Source: G965261775 sp965261775
GTDB taxonomy: Bacteria; Pseudomonadota; Gammaproteobacteria; Eutrophobiales; Eutrophobiaceae
Direction of reading: 5' to 3'
NCBI GenBank assembly: GCA_965261775.1
Contig: OZ253477.1
Span: 868,001 to 932,000 of the forward strand
Length of the DNA stretch: 64,000 nucleotides
The position numbers and the translations under genes are program-made. Position 1 is the stretch's first letter; every line of letters starts with the position of its first letter. Shown here piece after piece: positions 43,754-52,894 of this stretch. The notes below the pieces were generated by a model. The model had not been told where the DNA came from. It searched no databases and was given only the letters and a program-made list of their open reading frames with translations.

Positions 43754-44936
43754 TGCCCTTGTGGAGGATGACTTTAAAGTGATCTTCTGTAGCCTCGAAA
43801 TCCGCTGAGCAGCCATGCTCCTCGCATAAAGGGATTATTTTTCGGCGTATGCCCATGCCTTGATCTTCAAGATAACCGTAATTTCTGAATATTCGGACAA
43901 ACTCCTGGTTGCGCGATAATTGCGAACCGCTTTTAATCTTTTCAATGGTCATGCCATTGGGGAGGGCGCCCGGACTCTTTACTTCCAGTCGATCGCTATA
44001 CACCACCACGCGCACGTAATCGGGCTTTGTCCAGTCACGATGAATCAGCGCATTTACCACTGCCTCTCTTATCGCATCTTTTGGGTAATCCCACACTCGC
44101 TTTCGGGTCGCGCTGACCATTTCTTCTCTGCTGATATGCGGATTAATGGTCTCTATGATTTTTTCATGCATTGCCGGTTCAACGGCATCCCCGCTATCAT
44201 CGCGCAGCTCTACATAAGGTATGTCCAGAGTTTCATCCAGTGTCGTATTATAATTTTTATCAAGACCGGGATATACGGTGACACGAACAGTTGCCTGCGG
44301 CAACCTTAACCCTGGTTTCTTTGCGAATAGCACATATGCAAAATAGCTGGAAAACAGCTTGTTGTTCTCATTAACCAGGAACCCTCTGTTAGTTAATAAC
44401 GTATCGTCTATCTTGCCTTCATTCAGTATTTCACCCAGATATTGCTCATAACGGGGTTTGCTCAGTTCTTTAAGTTTTGCTCCGGGCACAGGGAATTTTT
44501 CTACCGAAACAAGTCCCCCGGAGGAAAATAGCCTTGCCTGCTGCTGACGATCAGCCAATTGACAAGTGTTACCATAACGGACATAGATGTCTTCGCGATC
44601 TTTGTGCTTTCTGGCATATGGCTTACCAGCACCTCTCGGGATAGTAACAATCGCCACTTTTTTATCATCAAGGGATACTTCTTCATAATCCGGGTGGATA
44701 TAAGGTGTTACATACCTGCCAATCACCGTATCCATCAACCATGCCTGGAGGGTTGGTCGCTGTATACCGCTGATATTGCCGTCGTCTTCAACTCCCAGCA
44801 AGATTTGTCCACCATTCATATTGGCAAAAGCAACGATCTCCCTGGCGAGATCTTCAGGTCTAACATCATCGCGCTTGAATTCAAGCTTGGCTCCTTCTCC
44901 CTGATCAATCAAGACCTGCAAATCACTCTTCAGCAT
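43746..44936 (-). CDS. AlbA_2 (Schlafen-type) ATP-binding protein
   Basis: A 396-residue protein. The AlbA_2 domain begins GEGAKLEFKRDDVRPEDLA near residue 13 and continues EIVAFANMNGGQILLGVEDD. The C-terminal half has the RecG/HATPase-like part AIREAVVNALIHRDW and SPGALPNGMTIEKIKSG, with a final winged-helix region. It starts eight nucleotides after the PHP-ATPase gene, so the two form a pair. It is a distant relative of 33446-34687, not a recent copy. Such proteins often regulate or accompany defence effectors. Confidence 0.88.
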   Translation of the reverse strand: MLKSDLQVLIDQGEGAKLEFKRDDVRPEDLAREIVAFANMNGGQILLGVEDDGNISGIQRPTLQAWLMDTVIGRYVTPYIHPDYEEVSLDDKKVAIVTIPRGAGKPYARKHKDREDIYVRYGNTCQLADRQQQARLFSSGGLVSVEKFPVPGAKLKELSKPRYEQYLGEILNEGKIDDTLLTNRGFLVNENNKLFSSYFAYVLFAKKPGLRLPQATVRVTVYPGLDKNYNTTLDETLDIPYVELRDDSGDAVEPAMHEKIIETINPHISREEMVSATRKRVWDYPKDAIREAVVNALIHRDWTKPDYVRVVVYSDRLEVKSPGALPNGMTIEKIKSGSQLSRNQEFVRIFRNYGYLEDQGMGIRRKIIPLCEEHGCSADFEATEDHFKVILHKGND

Positions 44937-44944
44937 ATCCTTTC

Positions 44945-47674
44945 CTAGAATCCGTACTTACTTTTGCGTGCATTAAATGCTTCTTTTCCGCCTTCCAGTA
45001 TTTTTGCGGCCTGCTCCCGTATCTCATCTTTATCAATGGACCCCTGGTCCAGAACCCTGCCACTTTGGCTGTCGCTGCTCAACACCGCGATCAGTTCGGC
45101 ATCTCCAAACACCGGTATATTGGCATTATGTGTAGTAAAAAGAAACTGACGCCTGTCTTTGAAAGATCGGATATCGCTCACAATACGATCAGCGATGAAC
45201 GCATTGTCCAGGTTGTCCTCAGGCTGATCAATAATCAAGGGGCCTTGGCGGTTGACTAATAGCAGGCTTAAAATGGCGGTGCACTTTTGGCCAGTAGATA
45301 ATTTTTCCAGAGGTACATAGTTATCTTTTTGATCAGCATGACTTACATTCAGAGCGATATCTATCTTATCCTCCAGCTCTATTTCCTCCATCTCTAAACG
45401 TAACCCCTGCTCCATGTCGCACAATTTTTCTGCAGTCCCCGGGGTTAAACCATAGCGGCCATACTTTTTGACAAACTTGTCCACCTCCTTTTTCTCTATC
45501 CATTCTGACCAGGAGATGAGGTCAATGGTATCGTTGGGTTCCCCGTCCAGCCATTTATCCAGCCATTGTATTTTACCGGCACCAACGCCTTTTATTTCTT
45601 TGCGCAGCAGAAGCTGTTTCAGATTCTCAAGGTCAGTACAGCGTGACACATTTATCCTTACTTTCCCCTTGAGCTCTCCCTTATTGTATGCATCAGCGGC
45701 TTTGCGCATGGCATCATATCTGGAAAAAGCGGCATCGCGGTATGCTTCCAGCAAACCTTGACGATTTTTCTGAAGTGTAATCAAATCTTTTTGTTTTTGT
45801 ATATATTCTGCCTGTTGCCGATTTATTTTCTCCAATTGCCGCACCTGGTTCTGATATTGCCGGGCTACCTCCTGCCCACTTTTACCTGCAGATCCGGGAA
45901 GCCTGGCAATCGCTTTGTCCTGCTCGTTTCGAATGGCTTCCCTACAACGTTTCCAGCCTTCCAACAGGTCGTTATTATATTGCTCTTGAGTAGTGGCAAA
46001 CCCTTGTTGTAACTGCTGAAATTGCCTATCCATATTGGCTTTTAACTGTGTCAAAAGGCCTCTGATTTTGATTAGTACTTCTTTACTGGACAAACTGTCG
46101 ATTGCCTTATCGTCAAGAAACTCCAAATCAAATATGTCGGAATAATCGTTTAACCATGTTTCAACCTCATAAAACTGTCCTTCAATACGTTCCTTGATTC
46201 CCTTCTCTCGTTCCAGGGATTTTACATGCCGTAACTTATCTTCTATACCTGCCTTTTTAAATTGTTCGAGTTGCTCCTTCAATCGCGGAGCCTGCTGGGC
46301 ATCTCCCTTCATCTTATCGTAGGCTTCAGTCACTCTGAGGAGTTGTTGTCTGTTGTCTTTCAGTTTCTCCTTAATATCCCGCATGTCATTGTCATGAGGC
46401 TGGTAATCGGGCAAGAACCGCTGCAATAATCTTCTCCTGGCATCATCGCTGCTTTCTATATCAATGATTTCATTTTGACCAATAAGGTCAATCCCCGGAA
46501 GAATCCGGGATGGCGTCATATGAGATATTTCACCATCCGGATTAATCACTTGTGGCTGTTCACCATGCCGCCGCCTGATAATATATTCTTGACCATTCTG
46601 AGCTTGTGATTTTACTTTTACGGTGATTTTAGAATCCGCCAGTTTGGCATCCGCCAGGCGTTTCAGAGATTTATTGCCGGATGTATTCCAATATTCCAGA
46701 TCCAGCACATAGCGTATGCTTTCTACCAATGTGGATTTGCCTGTACCACGTCCCCCGACAATTGCATTCAAGCGTTTTGAAAACCCAATGCCAGCCTCCT
46801 CAAAGAAACCACCTCCTTCCCACTGGATAGACTTGATATACGAATAGGCCTCTGGCTCCGCTTCATGATTCAGGCGAATGCGGGATTCCGGATCCTTAAA
46901 TGCCATGCAAAATGCCTCAAAGGTTGGTTCCGTCATTTTAATCAAGCAAGAAGCCGAAGGGTATGCCAGTGTTTCAGGCTTATCTATATCTTTAGCGTTG
47001 ATGACAACAATCGGTTTGTCCCGTTTGTAGTCCGGATTCTTGTTTTCAATAATTTGTTTGTATTTTTGTAAATCTTCTCGATTAACTTCTTCAAGGTCAT
47101 CTGGTGTACCCGGTATCTGACCTGCGATCACCAGATCAAACTGCTTCCAAAGATCAGCATAGTTATCTCCATCTCCAGTCAGCCTTAACAAGCCATTTTT
47201 TCCCGTCATGTGAGCTGCGTACCAGAATCCATGCTGTTCTTTCAGAGTCTTCGCAATTTCTTCACAGCTTTTAGAGGATGGATGTTCGGGCGTATCGTTG
47301 AGCCTGGAAGCATTTTTCCCCATCAATTGTCCAAGATATTGATTCAATTGAGCAGGACTGGTTTCTTGCGGGTACAGGCATACCATATGTATTTTTTCGG
47401 AACTGGAGATTTCAAATCCGGGGAATACGACAATGTTGTTTTTTGCCAGAAAATCCCTGAGCGATTGCGATGTTCCAACCTTACCATGGTCGGCGAGGCC
47501 AACAACTTTGATGTCGTGTTCTTTACACTGATCAAGAATCGCTTGATTATACGCCTCTTCATCCTGTACCGATCCGCCTTGAAAATTTTCTGCATAGGTA
47601 CAGGAATTGACCTGTAAGGCGCATTTGTAAAACCTGGCACCGGCGTATTTCGGCTCTTGTGGGCTATCTGTCAT
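44945..47674 (-). CDS. PHP-domain AAA/SMC-like ATPase (TrlF-type)
   Basis: A 909-residue protein with an N-terminal PHP-like phosphoesterase region (LQVNSCTYAENF; VVGLADHGKVGTSQ; AHMTGKNG) and an SMC-type ATPase. Walker A is VGGRGTGKSTLVES near residue 306; a long coiled coil spans about 420-700; the ABC signature KLSTGQKC is near 791 and Walker B GPLIIDQPEDNLDN near 810, followed by FLFTTHNANIPV. This plan matches TrlF-type ATPases of defence islands, presumably sensing and cutting nucleic acid. The start overlaps the stop of the upstream mod remnant as ATGA and has AGGAAGAAG before it, so the remnant provides the coupling and the ribosome site. Confidence 0.88.
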   Translation of the reverse strand: MTDSPQEPKYAGARFYKCALQVNSCTYAENFQGGSVQDEEAYNQAILDQCKEHDIKVVGLADHGKVGTSQSLRDFLAKNNIVVFPGFEISSSEKIHMVCLYPQETSPAQLNQYLGQLMGKNASRLNDTPEHPSSKSCEEIAKTLKEQHGFWYAAHMTGKNGLLRLTGDGDNYADLWKQFDLVIAGQIPGTPDDLEEVNREDLQKYKQIIENKNPDYKRDKPIVVINAKDIDKPETLAYPSASCLIKMTEPTFEAFCMAFKDPESRIRLNHEAEPEAYSYIKSIQWEGGGFFEEAGIGFSKRLNAIVGGRGTGKSTLVESIRYVLDLEYWNTSGNKSLKRLADAKLADSKITVKVKSQAQNGQEYIIRRRHGEQPQVINPDGEISHMTPSRILPGIDLIGQNEIIDIESSDDARRRLLQRFLPDYQPHDNDMRDIKEKLKDNRQQLLRVTEAYDKMKGDAQQAPRLKEQLEQFKKAGIEDKLRHVKSLEREKGIKERIEGQFYEVETWLNDYSDIFDLEFLDDKAIDSLSSKEVLIKIRGLLTQLKANMDRQFQQLQQGFATTQEQYNNDLLEGWKRCREAIRNEQDKAIARLPGSAGKSGQEVARQYQNQVRQLEKINRQQAEYIQKQKDLITLQKNRQGLLEAYRDAAFSRYDAMRKAADAYNKGELKGKVRINVSRCTDLENLKQLLLRKEIKGVGAGKIQWLDKWLDGEPNDTIDLISWSEWIEKKEVDKFVKKYGRYGLTPGTAEKLCDMEQGLRLEMEEIELEDKIDIALNVSHADQKDNYVPLEKLSTGQKCTAILSLLLVNRQGPLIIDQPEDNLDNAFIADRIVSDIRSFKDRRQFLFTTHNANIPVFGDAELIAVLSSDSQSGRVLDQGSIDKDEIREQAAKILEGGKEAFNARKSKYGF

Positions 47675-48028
47675 CTCTTTGCTTCTTCCTGTCGTTTCAC
47701 TACCAGCAGTTCATTGCCACGGTCGTCCAGGACTTTGACGGCGATTTGGGCGCCGGGGATGAACGGGGGGCTGATGTTGCTTTTCAAGGACTCCCATACG
47801 GCATCGCTGAAGTCGGCGCGGATGGCTTGCTTTATTTTATCCCGGGCCCTGGTGCGGGGGGAAGAATATCTGCCCGGCGCGGAAGCATTGGCCGTCGTAA
47901 TCGGTGTCCGGCATCCAGCGGGGGACATCATCGCCCGCATGGGGCTCTACCTCCATAGTGGCCGGATTGAAGACTTCCAGGCCGCGCAGGGTGACCTGCC
48001 ACAGCGGGTCTTCGTTGGTGTCGGTCAT
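47671..48028 (-). pseudogene. Degenerate copy of the mod 3' end
   Basis: About 350 nt that copy the last part of mod (compare 50001-50340): LWQVTLRGLEVFNPATME, DTDYDGQCFRAGQIFFP, then after a frameshift at a run of six G (plus strand, 47856-47861) DKIKQAIRADFSDAVW and VLDDRGNELLVVK. It has an own ATG at 48028 with a weak ribosome site and lies 22 nt after the nuclease gene. It separates the first and second cassette of the mod-res locus. Confidence 0.88.
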
Positions 48029-48050
48029 ATTTCCAGATAATTTGCACTGC

Positions 48051-48563
48051 TCATTTATTGTTGAATGCAGGCAGTGGCTGTCTTCGTAGCACATGCTTTA
48101 TAAACCTCTCTTTTTTAGTTCTTCCGCTAATCCTTAAAAAAACTTTTTCTTTTTTCAATTTTGTTCTTGTTGCGAGGTTGCCAATCTTATCGGAAACTAA
48201 AACAGGCATAAAATCACAGGGCTGATCACATAGTTCGGGATAATACCCCACAAAATTTCCTAAAAATTCTGTACTACCCTGCAATTGCCTTGCTACTTTA
48301 GAAACATCAATATGCTTGCTCTTTTTCTCTATCACATACAGCCCGGTCTGCTTATGGTCTATGTCGAAAACCACTAAATCATCACAACGGTCCCCTGATA
48401 CTTTTAGCTTATTATTACTATGGGCACTAATGCTGGCAATTTTATCCATATCAAGAATGCATACACTATCTTTATTACGTTGGCTAATCTTATAATCATC
48501 ACATTCTTGCTGTCTGGCATTTGCATATATACCGCACAATTTATCCTTAATCGCCGTCGCCAC
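48051..48563 (-). CDS. Predicted PD-(D/E)XK-type nuclease partner of the AAA15 ATPase
   Basis: A 170-residue protein from GTG 48563, chosen because AGGAGGAGG lies at an ideal distance; upstream codons to 48617 are inside the ATPase gene. I do not recognise the family, but residues near 70-110 read RCDDLVVFDIDHK, then LYVIEKKSKH and VARQLQGS: a D...E-x-K pattern with a following Gln as in PD-(D/E)XK nucleases. It overlaps the ATPase gene by 17 nt. The pair resembles ATPase-nuclease defence pairs; catalytic function is an inference. Confidence 0.7.
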   Translation of the reverse strand: MATAIKDKLCGIYANARQQECDDYKISQRNKDSVCILDMDKIASISAHSNNKLKVSGDRCDDLVVFDIDHKQTGLYVIEKKSKHIDVSKVARQLQGSTEFLGNFVGYYPELCDQPCDFMPVLVSDKIGNLATRTKLKKEKVFLRISGRTKKERFIKHVLRRQPLPAFNNK

Positions 48564-50004
48564 TTTCTGCCTCCTCCTGTAATCGCACACTTTCATTGTA
48601 AAGATTGGAAGCGACACTCAAATGGTCATCGGTTGTGAATCCGCGCTCGTTATCAAAGAGCGTTTTTTCGACAACAGTTTTATTTCTGGTACGACGAAAC
48701 GAATAAACCAGGCAATTTTCTTTACTCAGGCGAGTCACAGTCTTGCTGCCCGCATTGTCGGCATAAACAAAATTTGCCATCTGCTCCAATACAGTATCGC
48801 TGTGCGTTGTTATTAACACATTGACACCAACATTGGCCAACATTGCCAGGATTTTTGCAATTTCACATTGTGCGCCAGGATGCAAATGGGCCTCAGGCTC
48901 CTCCAGTATGAAATAATTACCACGATTCAGATAGTTTCGAATATAAAATACAACGGATGCCAATTCCGATACCGAAGAAGATGCGATCATTAAAGGTAAT
49001 ATTTGTTTTTGTCCTTCTGTTTGTCCTTCTGGATGATAGCGAAAAACCGGATACCCTGTTTCAGATGTCTTTACTTTTATACTGCCCTCCAGTATCTGTT
49101 TTTCTATTTTTTCACTGCAATCAAGTATTTTACGGATATCTGATTTGGTGATAGGCCGGGTTCGTGCATGCCGAGCACCGCGGGGCCTGGGTGAGAAAAA
49201 GCGACCATCTTCAGCAGAGATAAGCTGACGCAAAAAATCTGCAAGCACTCCATTGAACGCAGGAATTTGTTTATCCTCTATACCACCAAAGGAGGCATTG
49301 TTAATCAATGCCTGCACTAACGTGATGTGACTCTGCATTATCCCGCCGCGGATAGCAGGCAAATAGTAGATATCCGATAAATCGTTATCAAAAATTGCTT
49401 GAATGAATTGAATCTCTAATTCTCTACACACCTTATGCGCCAAGTATTCGTACTCAACAGAGTCATTAGCAGGGGAGTGCTTGATATATGGCTTAAGGAG
49501 TTTATTAGATTTAAAATGATCATATATATTGCTAATCTGCTTTGCTGAAATCTTGTTTTTTTCGTAATCTGTCAAGTTAATTCGTATGCCAGAGTGACTA
49601 CTTAATAACTTGCAACTAAAACCATCATCAAGCAAGTCTTCTGCATCTGTACCAAAGCAACGCATAAGGTTTTTTTTCCATGCCATACTTACATGTTTGG
49701 CCCATTCCATAAAATAATTTTTTATTACTGGACAAGCTGTTTCCTTTGACTTTCCAAAGTTTTCCAAAAAACCCCGGGGCTCGGATTTACCCTTGGGCAT
49801 CATGCGGCGTGATATCATGCGGCGTGATATCATGCGGCGTGATATATAGTAAATTTCTTCTGAAAACACTTGTAAAGTAGCATAGATCAGCATGGCCAGG
49901 TACGACTTGCCCGTATTACTTGGCCCGACAAAGATTGTCATGGGCTTGATTTCTATGTTCTTTGCTTCGCGAATGGGGCCGAAGTTTTTTACAGTCAGTT
50001 TCAT
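48547..50004 (-). CDS. AAA15-like (OLD-type) ATPase
   Basis: A 485-residue ABC/SMC-related ATPase. Walker A is VGPSNTGKSYLAM at residues 26-38; the C-terminal half has FILEEPEAHLHPGAQCEI (Walker B and D-loop) and ITTHSDTVLEQMANF, the H-region of AAA15/OLD proteins. A TOPRIM nuclease domain is not evident, so nuclease action probably lies in the overlapping partner gene. Residues 54-68 consist of three ISRRM units from a 15-bp tandem repeat. The start overlaps the mod stop (ATGA), tying its expression to mod. Confidence 0.87.
   Translation of the reverse strand: MKLTVKNFGPIREAKNIEIKPMTIFVGPSNTGKSYLAMLIYATLQVFSEEIYYISRRMISRRMISRRMMPKGKSEPRGFLENFGKSKETACPVIKNYFMEWAKHVSMAWKKNLMRCFGTDAEDLLDDGFSCKLLSSHSGIRINLTDYEKNKISAKQISNIYDHFKSNKLLKPYIKHSPANDSVEYEYLAHKVCRELEIQFIQAIFDNDLSDIYYLPAIRGGIMQSHITLVQALINNASFGGIEDKQIPAFNGVLADFLRQLISAEDGRFFSPRPRGARHARTRPITKSDIRKILDCSEKIEKQILEGSIKVKTSETGYPVFRYHPEGQTEGQKQILPLMIASSSVSELASVVFYIRNYLNRGNYFILEEPEAHLHPGAQCEIAKILAMLANVGVNVLITTHSDTVLEQMANFVYADNAGSKTVTRLSKENCLVYSFRRTRNKTVVEKTLFDNERGFTTDDHLSVASNLYNESVRLQEEAESGDGD
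49799..49843 (-). repeat. 15-bp in-frame tandem repeat, three units
   Basis: Three perfect units of ATCATGCGGCGTGAT (plus strand) code for ISRRM units near the N-terminus of the AAA15-like ATPase. Changes in unit number would keep the frame. Confidence 0.95.
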
Positions 50005-52718
50005 GATTTTTCCTCAATCTGCTTTATTACGAGAAGTTCATTGCCGCGGTCGTCCAGGACTTTGACGGCGATTTGAGCGCCGGGGATGAACGGGGCGCTG
50101 ACGTTGCTTTTCAGGGCATCCCATACGGCATCGCTGAAGTCGGCGCGGATGGCTTGCTTTATTTTATCCCAGGCGGCGGTGCGCGGGAAGAATATCTGCC
50201 CGGCGCGGAAGCATTGGCCATCGTAGTCGGTGTCCAGCATCCAGCAGGGCACGTCGTCCCCGGCGAGAGATCGGGTCTTCATCTCGGCGGGGTCAAAGGT
50301 ATCCAGGCCATTCAGGGTAACCTGCCACAGGTCGCTGCCGTCCTCGTCCTTCTCCCTGAGTTTATGCAGTTCCACATCGGGCAGGCCGGTGATGGCGAAT
50401 AGCTGGCTCGCGCGTGTGTTTTTCAGCAGGTCGGGCATCATCAGGTCGGGGGTCGCCTGGGCGTAGATGGCAGATACGCTAAAGGTGGTTTCGGCCTGCG
50501 CCACGGTTTGCCGCGCTTCCGGCTCTATCGCGAAAGCGATGACCAACAGGAGATGGTAGTCCTTATGCTTCGCTTCTTTGATCGCTTCCACAACGGCGAG
50601 TTCGCTGATGGGACCGTTCTCGGGGCCAAAGACCACGGCGATGCGTTCGTCCTTTATGTCGGTATGCTCGGCTTCAGCATGCAGATTCATAGACCTTGCC
50701 GGCGGACGCACTTTATCCAGTTTGATGGTCTGATTGCCGGGCAACTGCAACTCTGGCGACATACTCAATGCCTTGACCATACGCGGAATATAGCCGAAGC
50801 CTTCCGGCGAGGTCTCCCGCACCTGCAACTGTCGGTCGGACTTTGCTTCCGGGGATATCGGGGTTGGCAGCACCGCCTCCACACAGAACGGGCCGGTGAT
50901 GCGCACGGTATTGGTCCGGGTCTCGGGTTTGTCCACCAGCACCTCCTCGGCAGGCGGCTCGTTATTGGCAATGGATTTCAGCGTCACATGGGGCACGATA
51001 CCGCCCACTTCCTCGCCTTTTTTGTTCTGCCTGCGCTTATACACGAAGCCGTCCGACGGTCCATGCTGCTCGTCCCTCAACTCGTAATAGGGATAGGTCG
51101 CCGTCAGCAGGCGCTGGCGGGCCAGCGCCAGTGGCACACGCGAGACATCGGTGGTAATCCAGCGCCTGCCCCACTGCTCGGCGACATAGGCGGTGGTGCC
51201 ACTGCCACAGGTCGGATCAAACACCAGGTCGCCCGGGTCGGTTGTCATCAACATACAGCGTTGGATAATGGACAAACCTGTTTGGACAACATATTGCTTG
51301 CCCCCCTCTCCGTATTGATTTTGCCCTAGAGTGTCTGCCCAGATGTTATTTATTTGCATAGCTGGGAAGTCATCAAAATAACGAATGTAGCCAAGGTTAT
51401 CTTTCGTCTTACCAAGTCTTTTCGCTTTTTTCAGTTGCTCCATACCATCAGGATAACTTGCTTTCCAATGGTTACCTGATTTCGGCATATATTCTTTGTT
51501 CTCAAACTCAAAAGGTTGTGGTGCACTTGATGGTCCTTGGCCAGTTACATCACCAAGAGAAAAAATTCTTGCCCCTTCTGGGCGATCATTGAATCTAAAT
51601 TTCTGCTTGTTTTTCTTTTCCCATTCAGCGATAGACATTCTTTCTCCATTTGACAGTTCAATATATTTATATGCACTGCTACCTTTTCCGCCGAACTCCT
51701 TTTCTATGTAAAGGGTGTGAAACTTCAATTGCTCAACTGTTTTGCCATACCAGACAATGTGATCGCCGGTACGGCTTAAGGTAGCACTGGAAAACCCGCT
51801 TGTTGAAGCATAGCTAATCAAACTCACAAAATTCTCAGACCCAAACACCTCATCCATAATCTCGCGCACATGGTGCACATTCTCATCGGAGATTTGCACG
51901 AAGCAGGAGCCACTGTCTGCCAGCATCTCGCGCGTCAGCAACAGGCGGTCGCGCATATAGGTCAGCCATGAATGGATGCCCAGGGTCCAGGTGTCGCGAT
52001 AGGCCTGCACCATCTCCGGTTCGCGGCTGATGCTGGCATCGTCGCCGTCCTTGACGTCGCGCCTGCGCACAAAAGGCTGGAAGTTGCTGCCAAACCTGAT
52101 GCCGTAGGGCGGGTCCATATAGACCATCTGCACCTTGCCGCCCATGCTTTCGTATTCCAGCATGGAATTCATCACCTGCAACGAGTCGCCGAGAATCATG
52201 CGATTCTGCCAGCCGTTCTGGTGCTCGTAGGCGCCATGGATCTTGTCGCCGATGCTTTTGTTGCCCTCGCCGAACAAATCCAGGGTCGCGCCACGCATGG
52301 GGTGGCGGCGCTTCAGTGTCTCCAGCACGGCACGGGTGGATAGCCGCTCGTGGATGAACAGCGGCAGGGTGGGTACGGTAATCCGGTTGCCCTCGGCCTT
52401 GCCGCTCCAGTTGAGGAATGGGGCGGACATGGACTGCAACCTGCGTCCCGCCTCCTGCGCCTTTTCCAGGCTGTCTGCCTTCAGGATGTCGGCTATCAGT
52501 GCCTCGGCCTTGCCGCGCGCTTCGGCCTCATCCCATGCCAGTTCGGGTGACAGCGATGAATCAAAGCGGTATTGTCTGGGTTGCTTGCGCTTGCCCTCGG
52601 GAAAAACATCCTGTGCACCGCTTTCCGGACGCAACAGCGCCTTCTTGTCTTTATGGCGGTAGTCTTCAGCTACACGGCGGCCCTTGCGACTGGAGGGTGA
52701 TCTCGACATGGGTTGCAT
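50001..52718 (-). CDS. Site-specific DNA methyltransferase (Mod) of the BPTD_3080-like system
   Basis: A 905-residue beta-class amino methyltransferase. The catalytic motif DPPY is at residues 202-205 (MVYMDPPYGIRFGS) and the SAM-binding motif DPTCGSGTTA follows near 501, the order of beta-class N6-A/N4-C enzymes. Between them lies the target-recognition region (about 300-470), encoded by DNA that is clearly more AT-rich than the rest. The last 200 residues form a system-specific C-terminal domain, parts of which are repeated twice downstream. It starts the minus-strand train whose last gene is res (39302-42397). An alternative start is ATG 52709. Confidence 0.9.
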   Translation of the reverse strand: MQPMSRSPSSRKGRRVAEDYRHKDKKALLRPESGAQDVFPEGKRKQPRQYRFDSSLSPELAWDEAEARGKAEALIADILKADSLEKAQEAGRRLQSMSAPFLNWSGKAEGNRITVPTLPLFIHERLSTRAVLETLKRRHPMRGATLDLFGEGNKSIGDKIHGAYEHQNGWQNRMILGDSLQVMNSMLEYESMGGKVQMVYMDPPYGIRFGSNFQPFVRRRDVKDGDDASISREPEMVQAYRDTWTLGIHSWLTYMRDRLLLTREMLADSGSCFVQISDENVHHVREIMDEVFGSENFVSLISYASTSGFSSATLSRTGDHIVWYGKTVEQLKFHTLYIEKEFGGKGSSAYKYIELSNGERMSIAEWEKKNKQKFRFNDRPEGARIFSLGDVTGQGPSSAPQPFEFENKEYMPKSGNHWKASYPDGMEQLKKAKRLGKTKDNLGYIRYFDDFPAMQINNIWADTLGQNQYGEGGKQYVVQTGLSIIQRCMLMTTDPGDLVFDPTCGSGTTAYVAEQWGRRWITTDVSRVPLALARQRLLTATYPYYELRDEQHGPSDGFVYKRRQNKKGEEVGGIVPHVTLKSIANNEPPAEEVLVDKPETRTNTVRITGPFCVEAVLPTPISPEAKSDRQLQVRETSPEGFGYIPRMVKALSMSPELQLPGNQTIKLDKVRPPARSMNLHAEAEHTDIKDERIAVVFGPENGPISELAVVEAIKEAKHKDYHLLLVIAFAIEPEARQTVAQAETTFSVSAIYAQATPDLMMPDLLKNTRASQLFAITGLPDVELHKLREKDEDGSDLWQVTLNGLDTFDPAEMKTRSLAGDDVPCWMLDTDYDGQCFRAGQIFFPRTAAWDKIKQAIRADFSDAVWDALKSNVSAPFIPGAQIAVKVLDDRGNELLVIKQIEEKS

Positions 52719-52758
52719 TATAGCCTATGTTACCGTGTGAGTTTCAGTTAACCTGTGA

Positions 52759-52869
52759 TTTTCAGTTGCCAGGTGATTGGTTATACTGATGTTGGTGTAG
52801 GCCCCCGCTTTCGCGGGGGCGACGGTGGAAGCGTTTCAGTTAACAGGGGACTGGTTATACTGATGTCGG
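52759..52869 (+). repeat. 37-bp dispersed repeats, copies c and d, with hairpin linker
   Basis: Copies at 52759-52795 and 52833-52869, separated by a 37-nt linker containing the perfect hairpin GCCCCCGC-TTTC-GCGGGGGC. A partial extra copy (GTTTCAGTTAACCTG) begins at 52741. The linker recurs almost unchanged between the copies at 53437 and 53513. The region lies between mod and the lipoprotein gene. Confidence 0.9.
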
Positions 52870-52894
52870 AATTTTTTTAATGAGGAGGTACGAT

